From NCBI GenBank assembly GCA_947497945.1, contig CANMIP010000015.1:81152-145151 (forward strand): a DNA stretch of 64,000 bases, in the 5' to 3' direction. The DNA comes from an uncultured Tropicimonas sp. (GTDB lineage: Bacteria; Pseudomonadota; Alphaproteobacteria; Rhodobacterales; Rhodobacteraceae). Position numbers and translations under genes: made by a program. The notes under the pieces were generated by a model that worked only from the letters and a program-made list of their open reading frames with translations, was not told where the DNA came from and did no database searches. The first letter of the stretch is position 1; each line of letters begins with the position of its first letter. Below, one piece after another: positions 44,485 to 53,368 of the stretch.

Positions 44485-46155
44485 ATGAACGACCAAGATC
44501 TCGAAACGGCGATAGCGCCGCGCTACTGGCGGCTTTCGGGCTTCGGCCTGCTTGTTGGAACCCTGTTCTTTGCAGCCTCGCTGACACCCTCCCTGATGCC
44601 CCGCCCCGCGGTGTTGCAGGGCATTCTAGGCGGTCTCTCGGCCGCCCTGGGATACACGATCGGGGCTTTCCTGATCTGGCTCTGGCGGGCGATGCGGCTT
44701 CCGGAAGCGGACAGACAGGCCGAACGGGGCTTCAGAGCCCTCCTCATCGTCTCCGGTTTGATCGTCTATGTGCTCTCTCTGACAAAAGCCGCCGACTGGC
44801 AGAATGCCACGCTGGCGGTCCTTGGCCAGGACGCCGTCGACTCGGCCCACCCGTTCAAGGTCGCGGCGGTGTCCCTCTGTGTCTTTGCTGTCCTGTGGCT
44901 GGGCGGCAGCGCCTTTGTCTATGTCGCCAGACGGGCCGGCGCCGCGCTCGGCCGTCTCCTGCCGGGTCGGACGGGCCCGGTAACCGGCCTGCTGATTGCG
45001 ATCTACCTGTTCTGGGCCATCGGCGATGGCTTGCTTGTCCGCCGGGTCATGCAGGCAGCCGATGCCTCCTTCGCCGCCGGCGAACAGGTCTTCGACCCCA
45101 GGATGCTCGAGCCGACCGACCCGATGATGACCGGGTCGGACGCCTCCCTCGTGGAATGGGACGATCTGGGCAATCGTGGGCGCGATTTCATCGGCCGGAC
45201 CCCGACGGAAGAGGAGATCTCGACCTTCCACGGGCCCGACGCCCGGACGCCCGTCCGGGTCTATGTCGGCCGGGTCTCTGCCGAAACCGCTCGGGAACGG
45301 GCGGAACTGGCGCTGCAGGAGTTGATCCGGCAGGGCGGTTTCGACCGTAAGATCCTGATCGTGACCACGCCCGTCGGCACCGGCTGGATGGATCCGGGCT
45401 CGCATGATGTGGTCGATTTCATGTGGGGAGGGGACACCGCGCATGTCGCGGCGCAGTATTCCTACCTGACCTCCATCCTGTCGATCCTGACCAATGTCGA
45501 ATACGGCTTCGAGCAATCGCGCGAGTTGTTCGACGTGATCTACGAATACTGGACCACCCTGCCCCCCGACAGCCGTCCTCGCCTCTATATTCACGGTCTG
45601 AGCCAGGGCGCCCTGAACAGCCAGGCCACGGTCCCGTTCTTCAACACCCTTGCCGATCCGGTGGATGGCGCCTTCTGGGCCGGATCCCCCTTCATCAGCC
45701 CGATCTGGCGCCATGTCATCGACAACCGGGCGCCGGACTCGCCGGTCTGGCGACCGCTCTCGGGGAACGGATCGCTCATCCGGGTCACCAATCAGGACAA
45801 TGTGCTGGACGATCCGGGATTTGCGCCCTGGGGTCCTATCCGCTTCGTCTTCCTGAGCTATGCCTCCGATCCGATCGTGAATTTCGACTTTGGCACCATC
45901 CTGCGAGCCCCCGAATGGCTCTCGGAGGACCGCCCCGCCGACGTGTCGCCGGACATGCGCTGGTATCCCTTCGTCACGGCATTCCAGCTTGCGCTCGACA
46001 TGACGACGGCGCTCGGGATCGAAGGCTTCGGCCATTACTATTTCTTCGAGGATTACATCTCCGCCTGGGCAGAGCTGACCGACCCGCCAGGCTGGACCGA
46101 GGCCCGTGAAGCGGAGCTTAAGGCGCTCTTCGAGACGCGGCCGTCGCCCTGGTAA
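44485..46155 (+). CDS. Membrane-anchored alpha/beta hydrolase (Abhydrolase_9 type)
   Basis: A 556-residue protein. The N-terminal ~190 residues hold several transmembrane helices (LSGFGLLVGTLFFAASLTPS, then LSALGYTIGAFL..., later VCVFAVLWLGGSA region). The C-terminal domain is the hydrolase: LIVTTPVGTGWMDPGSHD, PRLYIHGLSQGALNSQ with a G-x-S-x-G nucleophile, and a late WYPFVTAFQL. Pattern is that of the Abhydrolase_9 family. Substrate unknown; lipid or cell-envelope ester is possible. Confidence 0.85.
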   Translation: MNDQDLETAIAPRYWRLSGFGLLVGTLFFAASLTPSLMPRPAVLQGILGGLSAALGYTIGAFLIWLWRAMRLPEADRQAERGFRALLIVSGLIVYVLSLTKAADWQNATLAVLGQDAVDSAHPFKVAAVSLCVFAVLWLGGSAFVYVARRAGAALGRLLPGRTGPVTGLLIAIYLFWAIGDGLLVRRVMQAADASFAAGEQVFDPRMLEPTDPMMTGSDASLVEWDDLGNRGRDFIGRTPTEEEISTFHGPDARTPVRVYVGRVSAETARERAELALQELIRQGGFDRKILIVTTPVGTGWMDPGSHDVVDFMWGGDTAHVAAQYSYLTSILSILTNVEYGFEQSRELFDVIYEYWTTLPPDSRPRLYIHGLSQGALNSQATVPFFNTLADPVDGAFWAGSPFISPIWRHVIDNRAPDSPVWRPLSGNGSLIRVTNQDNVLDDPGFAPWGPIRFVFLSYASDPIVNFDFGTILRAPEWLSEDRPADVSPDMRWYPFVTAFQLALDMTTALGIEGFGHYYFFEDYISAWAELTDPPGWTEAREAELKALFETRPSPW

Positions 46156-46201
46156 AAGGAGACGGCCGGAACAGGGTCAATTCCCGTGACGCGGGCGGCT
46201 T

Positions 46202-46786
46202 CTACCCGCCGGATCCCGCGCGCACGCCGCCGGACTTGCCGAAACCACCCCTGGACGCCGCCATCGCCTTGGTCATGGGCGGTTTTCCGACGGTTGTGGG
46301 GGGCTTGGTGAACTGGTTGGCGCCAAGCTTTGCCTTGCCGGAATTGCCGGAATAGACGTTTGAGCCCGCAGCGTTGGTGAACTTGCCGTCGGATGTGCGG
46401 TACATCGGCTGCGACCGGGCATAGCCGCCGCGCCCGCTCAGCATGTTGCCGATCAGGTATCCCGTGAGCAGGGGCATGAAGATGCTGCCCGAGCCGCTGC
46501 TGGCGACCTGTTCCTCGGAGCCGCAGGCCCCTTCGCCATGCTGCTCTTCGCAGACTTGCAGGCTGTCATAGCGCGGCGCGGTTTCGACATGCAGCTGTTC
46601 GGCCTCGGCGATGGCGGCCTCGCAATCGGCGACGGTCAGGAGCCCGTCTCCTCCCGCGGCCGCCTCCTTGCAGCTCTGAAGGTCGGGAAAGGCCTGCGCA
46701 TCAACCTGCTCCTCGCGGCAGCCTGCCAGCGTGAATGCGGTTGCGCCGACAATACTCAAGGCAACGGTTCTGGAACGTGTTCTCAT
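46202..46786 (-). CDS. ygiB: DUF1190 (YgiB-like) lipoprotein-type protein
   Basis: A 194-residue exported protein. The signal segment RTVALSIVGATAFTLAGC ends in a lipobox (LAGC), so a lipoprotein is likely. The rest has CKEAAAGGDGLLTVADCEAA and a Ser/Gly-rich tail with SSGSGSIFMPLLTGYLIGN, like DUF1190. ATG 46786 follows an AGGAGG site by 13 bases, which is long. It overlaps no gene but lies 19 bases after the YgiC-like stop; the pair YgiB-YgiC is a known arrangement. Confidence 0.82.
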   Translation of the reverse strand: MRTRSRTVALSIVGATAFTLAGCREEQVDAQAFPDLQSCKEAAAGGDGLLTVADCEAAIAEAEQLHVETAPRYDSLQVCEEQHGEGACGSEEQVASSGSGSIFMPLLTGYLIGNMLSGRGGYARSQPMYRTSDGKFTNAAGSNVYSGNSGKAKLGANQFTKPPTTVGKPPMTKAMAASRGGFGKSGGVRAGSGG

Positions 46787-46805
46787 GCGACGACCATAGG
46801 CCTCC

Positions 46806-48032
46806 TTACTCCTGGATGAAATGCGGTTTGAACCGCGACAGGTCCTGCGTGATGCGCGACCGGTCTTCGCGCATCCCCATCCCCACACATGTCTCGCCGA
46901 CGATCCACGCGCCCACCACCGGGCGGAACCCGTCGAAAACCGGCAGCGGATGATAGGCCTGAACGATCATCGGATGGGCCGCATAGGCCTGGTTGCTCGA
47001 CGCTTCGAGCGTCTCGCCATCCCTGATGATCGACAGCGACGCGCCTTCGCGCGAAAAAAGCGGCTTGCGGACATAGCCCGACCGGAACGCCTCGGCCGCA
47101 CGCTCGAACGCCTCCCCGGCAAAGGACGCGGACGCCCCCTGGTCCGCCGCGGCCTCGGAAATATCGGCTTCGAAAAACGCTGGAAGCAGGTTCGGATGAC
47201 CTTCGAACATCTGCCAGAGCACCGGCAGCAGCCCCTTGTTCGACAGCACCGCTTTCCAGGCCGGCTCCAGCATCAGGCAGCCCGCCGCGGCCAGCCGGGT
47301 CGCGTAATCGTCCCGAAGCAGGTCCTCCCAGGGATAGAGCTTGAACAGGGTGCCGATCACCCGGTCCTCGCCATCGAGGAACTGGCCGTCCGTGCTCAAC
47401 CCGATTGTCTCGAGATCGGTGTAATGCGCGCCCAGCCCGGCCTCGCGCGCCGCCCAGCCCATGCATTCGACGGTCGCGTAATCCTCCGGCGTCTCCGCCG
47501 CCGCCGCGAAATGGATATCCGTCCCGCTCTGAAAGGCTGTCCTGAACCGTTCCACGAGCGCCTCGTGGATTCCGTTGAACTGGTCGCTCCGCCGGTGAAG
47601 GATGCCAGCCTCGACCTGCTGCTCGAACCAGAGCCACTGGAAGGAGGCGGATTCATAGAGCGATGTCGGCGTATCCGCGTTGTATTCGAGCATCTTGGCC
47701 GATCCCAGCCCATCATAGGCGAGGTCGAACCGACCATAGATTTCCGGCTCTTGGCGCCGCCAGCTCTCGGCAACAAGGTCGCGATGGGGCTCCGGAATAC
47801 CGAGCTTGCCCATCAGCTCCTCGCTGGCCGTGATCGCCGCGGCGGCCTCGCGGCACATGGCATGCAGCTCGGTCGACGGGTCCTCGATGTCGTCCTCGAT
47901 CTCGCGCAGCGAAAACGCATAGGCGCTGGTCTCGTCCCAATAGGGCTCGCCATGCATGTCGGCAAAGGTGAAACCAAGCCCCTCGGCCTCTTCCCGCCAT
48001 CCCGGTCGCTCGGGAAGCGTCACTTTTTCCAT
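46806..48032 (-). CDS. ygiC: YgiC-like glutathionylspermidine synthase family protein
   Basis: A 408-residue ATP-grasp protein of the GSP-synthetase family without an amidase domain. Blocks include MLEYNADTPTSLYESASFQW, ATVECMGWAAREAGLGAHY and YVRKPLFSREGASLSIIRD. It is homologous to E. coli YgiC/YjfC, whose product is not established; they lack glutathionylspermidine activity in standard descriptions. GGAAGGGAC sites precede ATG 48032. Downstream of the bat operon by 83 bases. Confidence 0.9.
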   Translation of the reverse strand: MEKVTLPERPGWREEAEGLGFTFADMHGEPYWDETSAYAFSLREIEDDIEDPSTELHAMCREAAAAITASEELMGKLGIPEPHRDLVAESWRRQEPEIYGRFDLAYDGLGSAKMLEYNADTPTSLYESASFQWLWFEQQVEAGILHRRSDQFNGIHEALVERFRTAFQSGTDIHFAAAAETPEDYATVECMGWAAREAGLGAHYTDLETIGLSTDGQFLDGEDRVIGTLFKLYPWEDLLRDDYATRLAAAGCLMLEPAWKAVLSNKGLLPVLWQMFEGHPNLLPAFFEADISEAAADQGASASFAGEAFERAAEAFRSGYVRKPLFSREGASLSIIRDGETLEASSNQAYAAHPMIVQAYHPLPVFDGFRPVVGAWIVGETCVGMGMREDRSRITQDLSRFKPHFIQE

Positions 48033-48115
48033 GTTCCGTCCCTTCCTGCCGGGCCTGTCCTGTTGCCACGTCCCGGCACAGCCCCGCCCTCCCTACAGGG
48101 CCGCCTCTTCGGAGA

Positions 48116-49411
48116 TCAACCCGGATTGAGTGGCGGCAGCGGGGTCGAGCCGGCCCTGTTCCGGGCCAGACGTCGGTCCCGCTCGGCCTGGAACGCGGCC
48201 GACAGCTCGGCCCAACCGCCGTCCCCCCCGCCGGTGCCACGATATGTCCGCGCTCCGATCGCGGCCAGGGCGGCCTCTAGCCCTGGCGCGGCGGCGCCGG
48301 GGCAGCGGTCTGACCATGTCTTGAGGGCCGAGTGGGTCGCCCCGAGATCGTGCTGGCCGATCGCCCGCCGGACCTGCCGCGCCGCCTGCGGCTCGCTCGC
48401 CGCCCAGATCGCCGCCCGCCTTGCCCGAAGCCGTCTCAGCGGCGGCAGCAGGTAGATCCGGATCGCCGCGAGAACCAGCAAGACAAGGACCAGCGCCGCC
48501 GCGAGCGCCACGGCCTGCCGCGTCGTGACCAGCGGATCGACCGGCGGACCGGGCGCATCGACGACAAGGGCCGTCGCCTCCAGGACCGCGGTTTCCACCT
48601 TGCCGGTCTCGATATTGAACCAGTCCAGCGCAATCTCCGGTAGCTCGACGCTGCCGCCATATTGCGCCACGTAGCTCACGGTCTCGGTTCGGCTGCCCGA
48701 CAGCGTGCCGCGCTCCTCGTTCTCCGCCAGCACCGGATCCTTTGGATAGGCGCGCAGGGCTTCGGAGCCCAATGGCGGGATCAGCTCGGGGATAAAGAGC
48801 GGGGAGGTCCCGGTGATCGTCGCGGTCACCACCCGGCTGGCGGCATCGCCCTGCCCCATCGCCCCGTCCGGCGCCGCGATCTCCTGTTCCAGCGCGAAGC
48901 CGCTGGCCAGGATCATCGGGTCGAGCGCGGCAGCCGCCTCGGGCACCGTGGCGGTGAAGCGGACCGGGTCGAGACTGGCCTCGTATATGACGGGCTGGAC
49001 CGTATCGGGATCCGCATAGGTCACGGTGACAGTCTGCGCCGGCAGGGAGATCTCGCCTTCTATCATCGGGTAGAGCCGGTAGGCGCGGCTCACGCCGGAC
49101 CAGGTCTCGCCGTCGATCTTCTCGCTGATGGCGCCGGAAGCGCGCTCCGGCAGGCGCACGATCACATTCGGTATGTCCATCGCGGGAAAGACCGGCGGTT
49201 GCGGCAACCAGGTGGGGGCCAGGACCTTGATCCGCAGCACGATCGGCTGCCCGACCAGCGTGGTCTCCGGCGTCAGCTCCATCGTGACCCGGGGCTCCAG
49301 CGCAGGATCGGCGGCTGCGGACTCCTGTGCCTGGCCAGCGCCGGCAAGGCCCGCGAGGACGGCAGCCGCCAGGATCGGCAGCAAGGCGAGGCGACGGGGC
49401 AACCGCATCAT
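48116..49411 (-). CDS. batD: BatD-like oxygen-tolerance protein
   Basis: A 431-residue membrane protein: signal peptide (1 to about 29, GAGQAQ), beta-rich extracytoplasmic domain with DIPNVIVRLPERASGAISEK and LDPVRFTATVPEAAAALDPM, then one helix (LAAALVLVLLVLAAIRIYLL) and a cytoplasmic tail with a helical region. The ATG 49411 overlaps the stop of the VWA/TPR gene by ATGA. It is the last gene of the operon and matches BatD in order and architecture. Confidence 0.82.
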   Translation of the reverse strand: MMRLPRRLALLPILAAAVLAGLAGAGQAQESAAADPALEPRVTMELTPETTLVGQPIVLRIKVLAPTWLPQPPVFPAMDIPNVIVRLPERASGAISEKIDGETWSGVSRAYRLYPMIEGEISLPAQTVTVTYADPDTVQPVIYEASLDPVRFTATVPEAAAALDPMILASGFALEQEIAAPDGAMGQGDAASRVVTATITGTSPLFIPELIPPLGSEALRAYPKDPVLAENEERGTLSGSRTETVSYVAQYGGSVELPEIALDWFNIETGKVETAVLEATALVVDAPGPPVDPLVTTRQAVALAAALVLVLLVLAAIRIYLLPPLRRLRARRAAIWAASEPQAARQVRRAIGQHDLGATHSALKTWSDRCPGAAAPGLEAALAAIGARTYRGTGGGDGGWAELSAAFQAERDRRLARNRAGSTPLPPLNPG

Positions 49412-50943
49412 TCCGCCCCTCCCGTCGCGTTTTCCTGCAGGAAACGGGTGCGCAGGAAGTCGCCCATATCGGTGTCGACCGAGCGCATCCATTGCTCTGT
49501 CGTCTGGAAGCCCTCGCCGGCGGCCTCCTCTTCGGAGAAATCGGTCTGCGTTTCGGCACCGCGCTCGGCCTCGTTGTCGAAGACCACGTCGTCGGCGCCG
49601 ATACCGGCTTCCTCGCCCGTGTCGCTTTGCTCGCGGGCGGATTCGACATAGTCGAGAATGACCCGCGTCACCGCGAGGTTCCATTCCGCGTCCGGGAAGT
49701 CGGGTTGCAGCTCCAGCGCGGTCTCATAGGCCGCGATCGCGGGGCGATACTCGCGGTTGCGCGTTCGGGCCATACCTTCGGCGAAAGCGGCCTCCGGCGT
49801 GTCGATCCGGGAGAAGAGATCCGCCGCTTCCGGATACTGGCCGGACCTGAACAGCGCCTGCCCGCGCCACATCGGGTCCTGGAACAGCTCCGCGGCCGCT
49901 GCAAACTCCTTGTCCCGGAACGCCATCATCCCCTGCTGGTCGGGCGTGAAAAACCAGTCCACCATGTCGGCGCGGGCGGCGGTCGGGGCCTGCGCGCTGA
50001 TCGCGCATGCCAGCAGGACGGCCCAGCGCATGGTCCAGCCGCGGCGGAACCAGAGCAACAACAGCGGCATGGCCAGCCAGCCGAACACCCATCCGCGGTC
50101 GTCCCAGTCGAGCCGTTCATCGCCCAGCAACGCCGCGCGATAGGCCGAGGCGGCGGCGCGGTCGATGGCCGCGAGGTCGGTCTCATCCGCCGTGAGCTGG
50201 ATGATTTCGGCGTCGAGCCGGTCCAGCGCGCCGCGCGGACTCCCCTCCGGCGCGGCCACGAGGAAAAGGACCGGTGCCTCCTCTTCCGCGGGCGCCTCGA
50301 AGGCCGCGGCATCGGTGCCGCTCAGCTCGTCGAGCACGAAGAGGATTGCCCCCGGCGTCTCCGATTTCGCCAGCTCGGCGCGGGCCAGCTCCAGGGCCGC
50401 GGTCGCGTTGTCGCCCTCCTGCGGCATCACCTCGGGCGTCAGCGCGTCCAGCATCGAGCGCAGCAGGTTCGGATCTTCCGTCAGCGGCGTGACGCGATGG
50501 GCAGAGCCGGAATAGGCGATCAGCGCAGTGCGGGCGCCGGCACGTCGTTCCACCAGATCGAGGATCTTGAACTTCGCGCGGTCGAGCCGGTTGGGCGCGA
50601 GATCGGGCGCCTCCATTGAGCGGGTGACCTCCAGCGCCACAACCATCGGCGCGGTCTGCGCCAGCAGCGGGTTGGGCACCCGGCTCCAAGTCGGCCCGGC
50701 CACTGCCAGGGTCAGCAGGGCCAGGACGGCCGCGATCCCGTCAATCGCCTGGATCTGCGCCCTGCCGGTCTCTCCGACCGTCAGCGCCTCGGCGAGATGC
50801 GGCGCAATCCCGGTCGGCGCTTCCGCCCCCGTGAGCGCGCGCCAGCGGATGACCCACCAGAGCCCGGCAACCGGGAGCAGCGCCAGCAGCCAGAGCGGGC
50901 GAAGCAGGTGAAAGGCCCCGACAGCATCGAGAAAGGCATCCAT
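49408..50943 (-). CDS. batB: VWA-TPR protein (BatB/BatC-like) with altered MIDAS
   Basis: A 511-residue membrane protein. Two N-terminal helices flank a VWA domain that starts VVALEVTRSMEAPDLAPNRL (about 100-119). The MIDAS motif DxSxS is therefore E-V-T-R-S: Asp to Glu and Ser to Thr. A third helix (WLAMPLLLLWFRRGW) leads to an extracytoplasmic part with TPR-like repeats (FRDKEFAAAAELFQDPMW, YRPAIAAYETALELQP). It looks like a BatB-BatC fusion. The gene overlaps the next by ATGA and the one before by one base. Confidence 0.85.
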   Translation of the reverse strand: MDAFLDAVGAFHLLRPLWLLALLPVAGLWWVIRWRALTGAEAPTGIAPHLAEALTVGETGRAQIQAIDGIAAVLALLTLAVAGPTWSRVPNPLLAQTAPMVVALEVTRSMEAPDLAPNRLDRAKFKILDLVERRAGARTALIAYSGSAHRVTPLTEDPNLLRSMLDALTPEVMPQEGDNATAALELARAELAKSETPGAILFVLDELSGTDAAAFEAPAEEEAPVLFLVAAPEGSPRGALDRLDAEIIQLTADETDLAAIDRAAASAYRAALLGDERLDWDDRGWVFGWLAMPLLLLWFRRGWTMRWAVLLACAISAQAPTAARADMVDWFFTPDQQGMMAFRDKEFAAAAELFQDPMWRGQALFRSGQYPEAADLFSRIDTPEAAFAEGMARTRNREYRPAIAAYETALELQPDFPDAEWNLAVTRVILDYVESAREQSDTGEEAGIGADDVVFDNEAERGAETQTDFSEEEAAGEGFQTTEQWMRSVDTDMGDFLRTRFLQENATGGAE

Positions 50944-51938
50944 CAGACGGCCTCCCGTCTCGAATGGCGGGTCGAGGAGAGATGCAGCGAGGCCATGCCC
51001 GCAAGGGCGATGACCACCGCCGCGGCGAAGGGGATCCAGGCCAGCGGCCGCTTGGGCTGGAAGCTCGCACTTTCGGTGATGCGCGGGTTCTGGCGATCAA
51101 TCTCGGCATAGATCTCGCCCAGCCCCGCGCCATCGGTCGCGTAGTAGAACGCCCCGTTGGCGCGCGCCGCGATATCTTCCAGCGCCTTCAGGTCGACCTT
51201 GTCCTCGCCCGACCCGTCCGGATCGCCCACCCCGATGGTGAAGATCGAGACGCCCTGCCCGGCCGCGATCTCGGCCGCGTTGACCGGCGACATACGGCTC
51301 GACGTGTCCGCCCCGTCCGACAGCAGGACCATCAGGCGCTGGTCGACCTCGGAGGTCTCGAAGGTCCGGATGGCCAGCCCGATGGCATCGCCGATTGCCG
51401 TGTTCGGCCCGGCCATGCCGACAGTCGTGCTGTTCAGCAGCTCGCGCACCGAGGCGAGATCCTCGGTGAAGGGCGTCTGGACGAAGGCCTTTGTCCCGAA
51501 GACGATCAGCGCGCCCCGGTCGCCCTCCCGCGCTTCGATGAAGGCGCCGACGACATCCTTGACCACCTCGAGCCGCTGCTGCGGCGTTCCATCCGTTCCC
51601 GCCATGTCGCGAGCATCCATCGAGCCGGAGATATCCACCGCCAGCACCATGTCCCGCGCCGCCGTTTCGACTGTGACCTGCTGTCCCAGCTGTTCGGGCC
51701 GCGCGAGCCCGACAACCAGAAGGATCCAGCACAGGCTTGCCAGGATCATCTGCCGCCGTTTGCGGCGCAGTACAACGGCGCCCGATCGGGGCTCCAGCCC
51801 GGAAGCCTCGGTGACTTGCCGGAAGAAGGGAATGCGGATCGCCGTCGTGCGCTCGCGCCAGGGCGGCGCGAATTTCCAGACCAGCCAGGGGGCGCCCAGC
51901 AACAGCAGGGCCCAGGGAAAGGCTAGCGAGTAGCTCAT
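50943..51938 (-). CDS. batA: BatA-like VWA-domain protein
   Basis: A 331-residue membrane protein with two N-terminal helices, a VWA domain with intact MIDAS (MVLAVDISGSMDARDMAG; D-x-S-x-S at about 90-94), LMVLLSDGADTS and a C-terminal anchor helix (PFAAAVVIALAGMASL). ATG 51938 overlaps the DUF4381 stop by 4 bases. Together with the BatB-like protein it forms the VWA pair typical of MoxR/Bat operons, thought to assist stress tolerance or assembly of envelope proteins. Confidence 0.88.
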   Translation of the reverse strand: MSYSLAFPWALLLLGAPWLVWKFAPPWRERTTAIRIPFFRQVTEASGLEPRSGAVVLRRKRRQMILASLCWILLVVGLARPEQLGQQVTVETAARDMVLAVDISGSMDARDMAGTDGTPQQRLEVVKDVVGAFIEAREGDRGALIVFGTKAFVQTPFTEDLASVRELLNSTTVGMAGPNTAIGDAIGLAIRTFETSEVDQRLMVLLSDGADTSSRMSPVNAAEIAAGQGVSIFTIGVGDPDGSGEDKVDLKALEDIAARANGAFYYATDGAGLGEIYAEIDRQNPRITESASFQPKRPLAWIPFAAAVVIALAGMASLHLSSTRHSRREAV

Positions 51939-52414
51939 GCGTCTGCCCCCGGCCTGTGCGATTTCAGCCAGTGGCGCGCGCTCCGCGTCAGCTCCGGATT
52001 TGGCGCTTGCTCGCGATAGGGCGCGCGCAGCAGGGCCTCGCCCGCCGCCCCGGAGAAGCCGGCGCCCGGACAGGTCCGGTCGAGAAATTCCAGCCAGTCC
52101 GGCCCCAGCAGCCCGGCGACCTTGCGCCGTGGAAAGGCGACAAGCGCGGCGCGGCGCAGGATACCGGCGGTGGCAGCCGGATCGTCCCCCGCGGCCTCCA
52201 GCTCCGCCAGCGCGGCCCGCCGGTAGGCATTTGCCCGCCAGCGGCGCCAGCCCCATCGCCCGAGTGCCGCCAGCGTCAACAGGACGACCAGCCCCAGCCA
52301 TACCCAGCCCTGCGTGGCCGGGAGCATCGAGATCGGCTCGGGTTCGGGGATCGGCCGGAGCATGTCGAGCAGCTCGACAAGGTTCCGGCCATCGGTCTCG
52401 GGAAGATCCGCCAT
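51935..52414 (-). CDS. DUF4381-domain protein
   Basis: A 159-residue protein with one helix near the N-terminus (VWLGLVVLLTLAALGRWGW) after LLDMLRPIPEPEPISMLPAT, then a basic helical region with AVALAAFPRRKVAGLLG-like residues (ALVAFPRRKVAGLLGPDWLE). This is the layout of DUF4381. The function in Bat operons is not established. It overlaps both neighbours by 1 and 4 bases. Confidence 0.82.
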   Translation of the reverse strand: MADLPETDGRNLVELLDMLRPIPEPEPISMLPATQGWVWLGLVVLLTLAALGRWGWRRWRANAYRRAALAELEAAGDDPAATAGILRRAALVAFPRRKVAGLLGPDWLEFLDRTCPGAGFSGAAGEALLRAPYREQAPNPELTRSARHWLKSHRPGADA

Positions 52415-53358
52415 CAGCGCGCCCCCCCTTGAAGCCCCATCAGCTCCATCAATTGCGGCAGGGTCTCGCGCCCGGCCGTGAGGGGCAGGACCGGGATGCC
52501 GTATTTGCGCGTCCAGCCGATGGCGCGGGCAACCCTGGAGCCCATCACCTCCTCGATCCGGGCCTGTACCCGCTCGTGCCGCGAATCCAGTTCGACCTGC
52601 AACGCGCCATCCGACGCGACGATCCGGAAATCGTCGGGAAGCTTTTCCGCCGTCGGGTCGGTGACCGGGAACAGGATCAGGTCATTATGTTGCGCCAGCC
52701 GCCGGACGAGCCGCTCCGTGCGATCGTCCACCTCGGCGAAATCGGAGAAGACGAGGACAAGGTTACCGGTCGTGGCGATCCGCGCCGCGGCCTCGAGCGG
52801 GCGGTTGAGCGGCATCGCCCCCGACACCGCAAGATCGGCGCGGAGCCGGCAACTGGCTTCGGAAATCGTCGTGATCAGCCGGTTGAGCGCCACGTTCGAG
52901 GCCCTGGGGCGCAGCTCGGCGACGCCGTCATCGGAGAAGACGATGCCGCCCACACGGTCGCCCTGCGCCCGGATGCGGAAGGCGGCGATGGCCGCGGCCT
53001 CGGCGGCGGTCACCGATTTCATGTTGAGCCTTGTGCCGTAGAACATGCTCATCCGCTGGTCGACAATCAGCAGCGCGGGGCGGTCCCGCTCCTCGGTATA
53101 GACCCGGACATGGGGCTGCCCGGTGCGCGCGGTGACCTTCCAGTCGATGGTGCGCGGATCGTCCCCGACCTGGTAGTTGCGCAGCTCCTCGAAATTCAGC
53201 CCCCTGCCCCGCAGCCGCGACGCGTGCCGCCCGTTAAGGGCCGAGCGCGCCGGTTGGCGCGGCAGGAAGGACAGCGCGCGCGCCGGTCCGGCCAGCCTGC
53301 GCAGATGCGCGAGGTCGGCATGGATGCGCGGGTCGATTCTATTCGGATCCTGGCCCAT
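52414..53358 (-). CDS. DUF58-domain protein
   Basis: A 314-residue protein with the DUF58 signature FEELRNYQVGDDPRTIDWK and a VWA-like domain with LLIVDQRMSMFYGTRLN (Asp-Gln-Arg-Met-Ser in place of DxSxS). It probably interacts with MoxR as in other operons of this kind. The start lies 10 bases after the MoxR stop. No signal peptide or helix, so cytoplasmic. Confidence 0.9.
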   Translation of the reverse strand: MGQDPNRIDPRIHADLAHLRRLAGPARALSFLPRQPARSALNGRHASRLRGRGLNFEELRNYQVGDDPRTIDWKVTARTGQPHVRVYTEERDRPALLIVDQRMSMFYGTRLNMKSVTAAEAAAIAAFRIRAQGDRVGGIVFSDDGVAELRPRASNVALNRLITTISEASCRLRADLAVSGAMPLNRPLEAAARIATTGNLVLVFSDFAEVDDRTERLVRRLAQHNDLILFPVTDPTAEKLPDDFRIVASDGALQVELDSRHERVQARIEEVMGSRVARAIGWTRKYGIPVLPLTAGRETLPQLMELMGLQGGAR

Positions 53359-53368
53359 GGCGCGCGCC

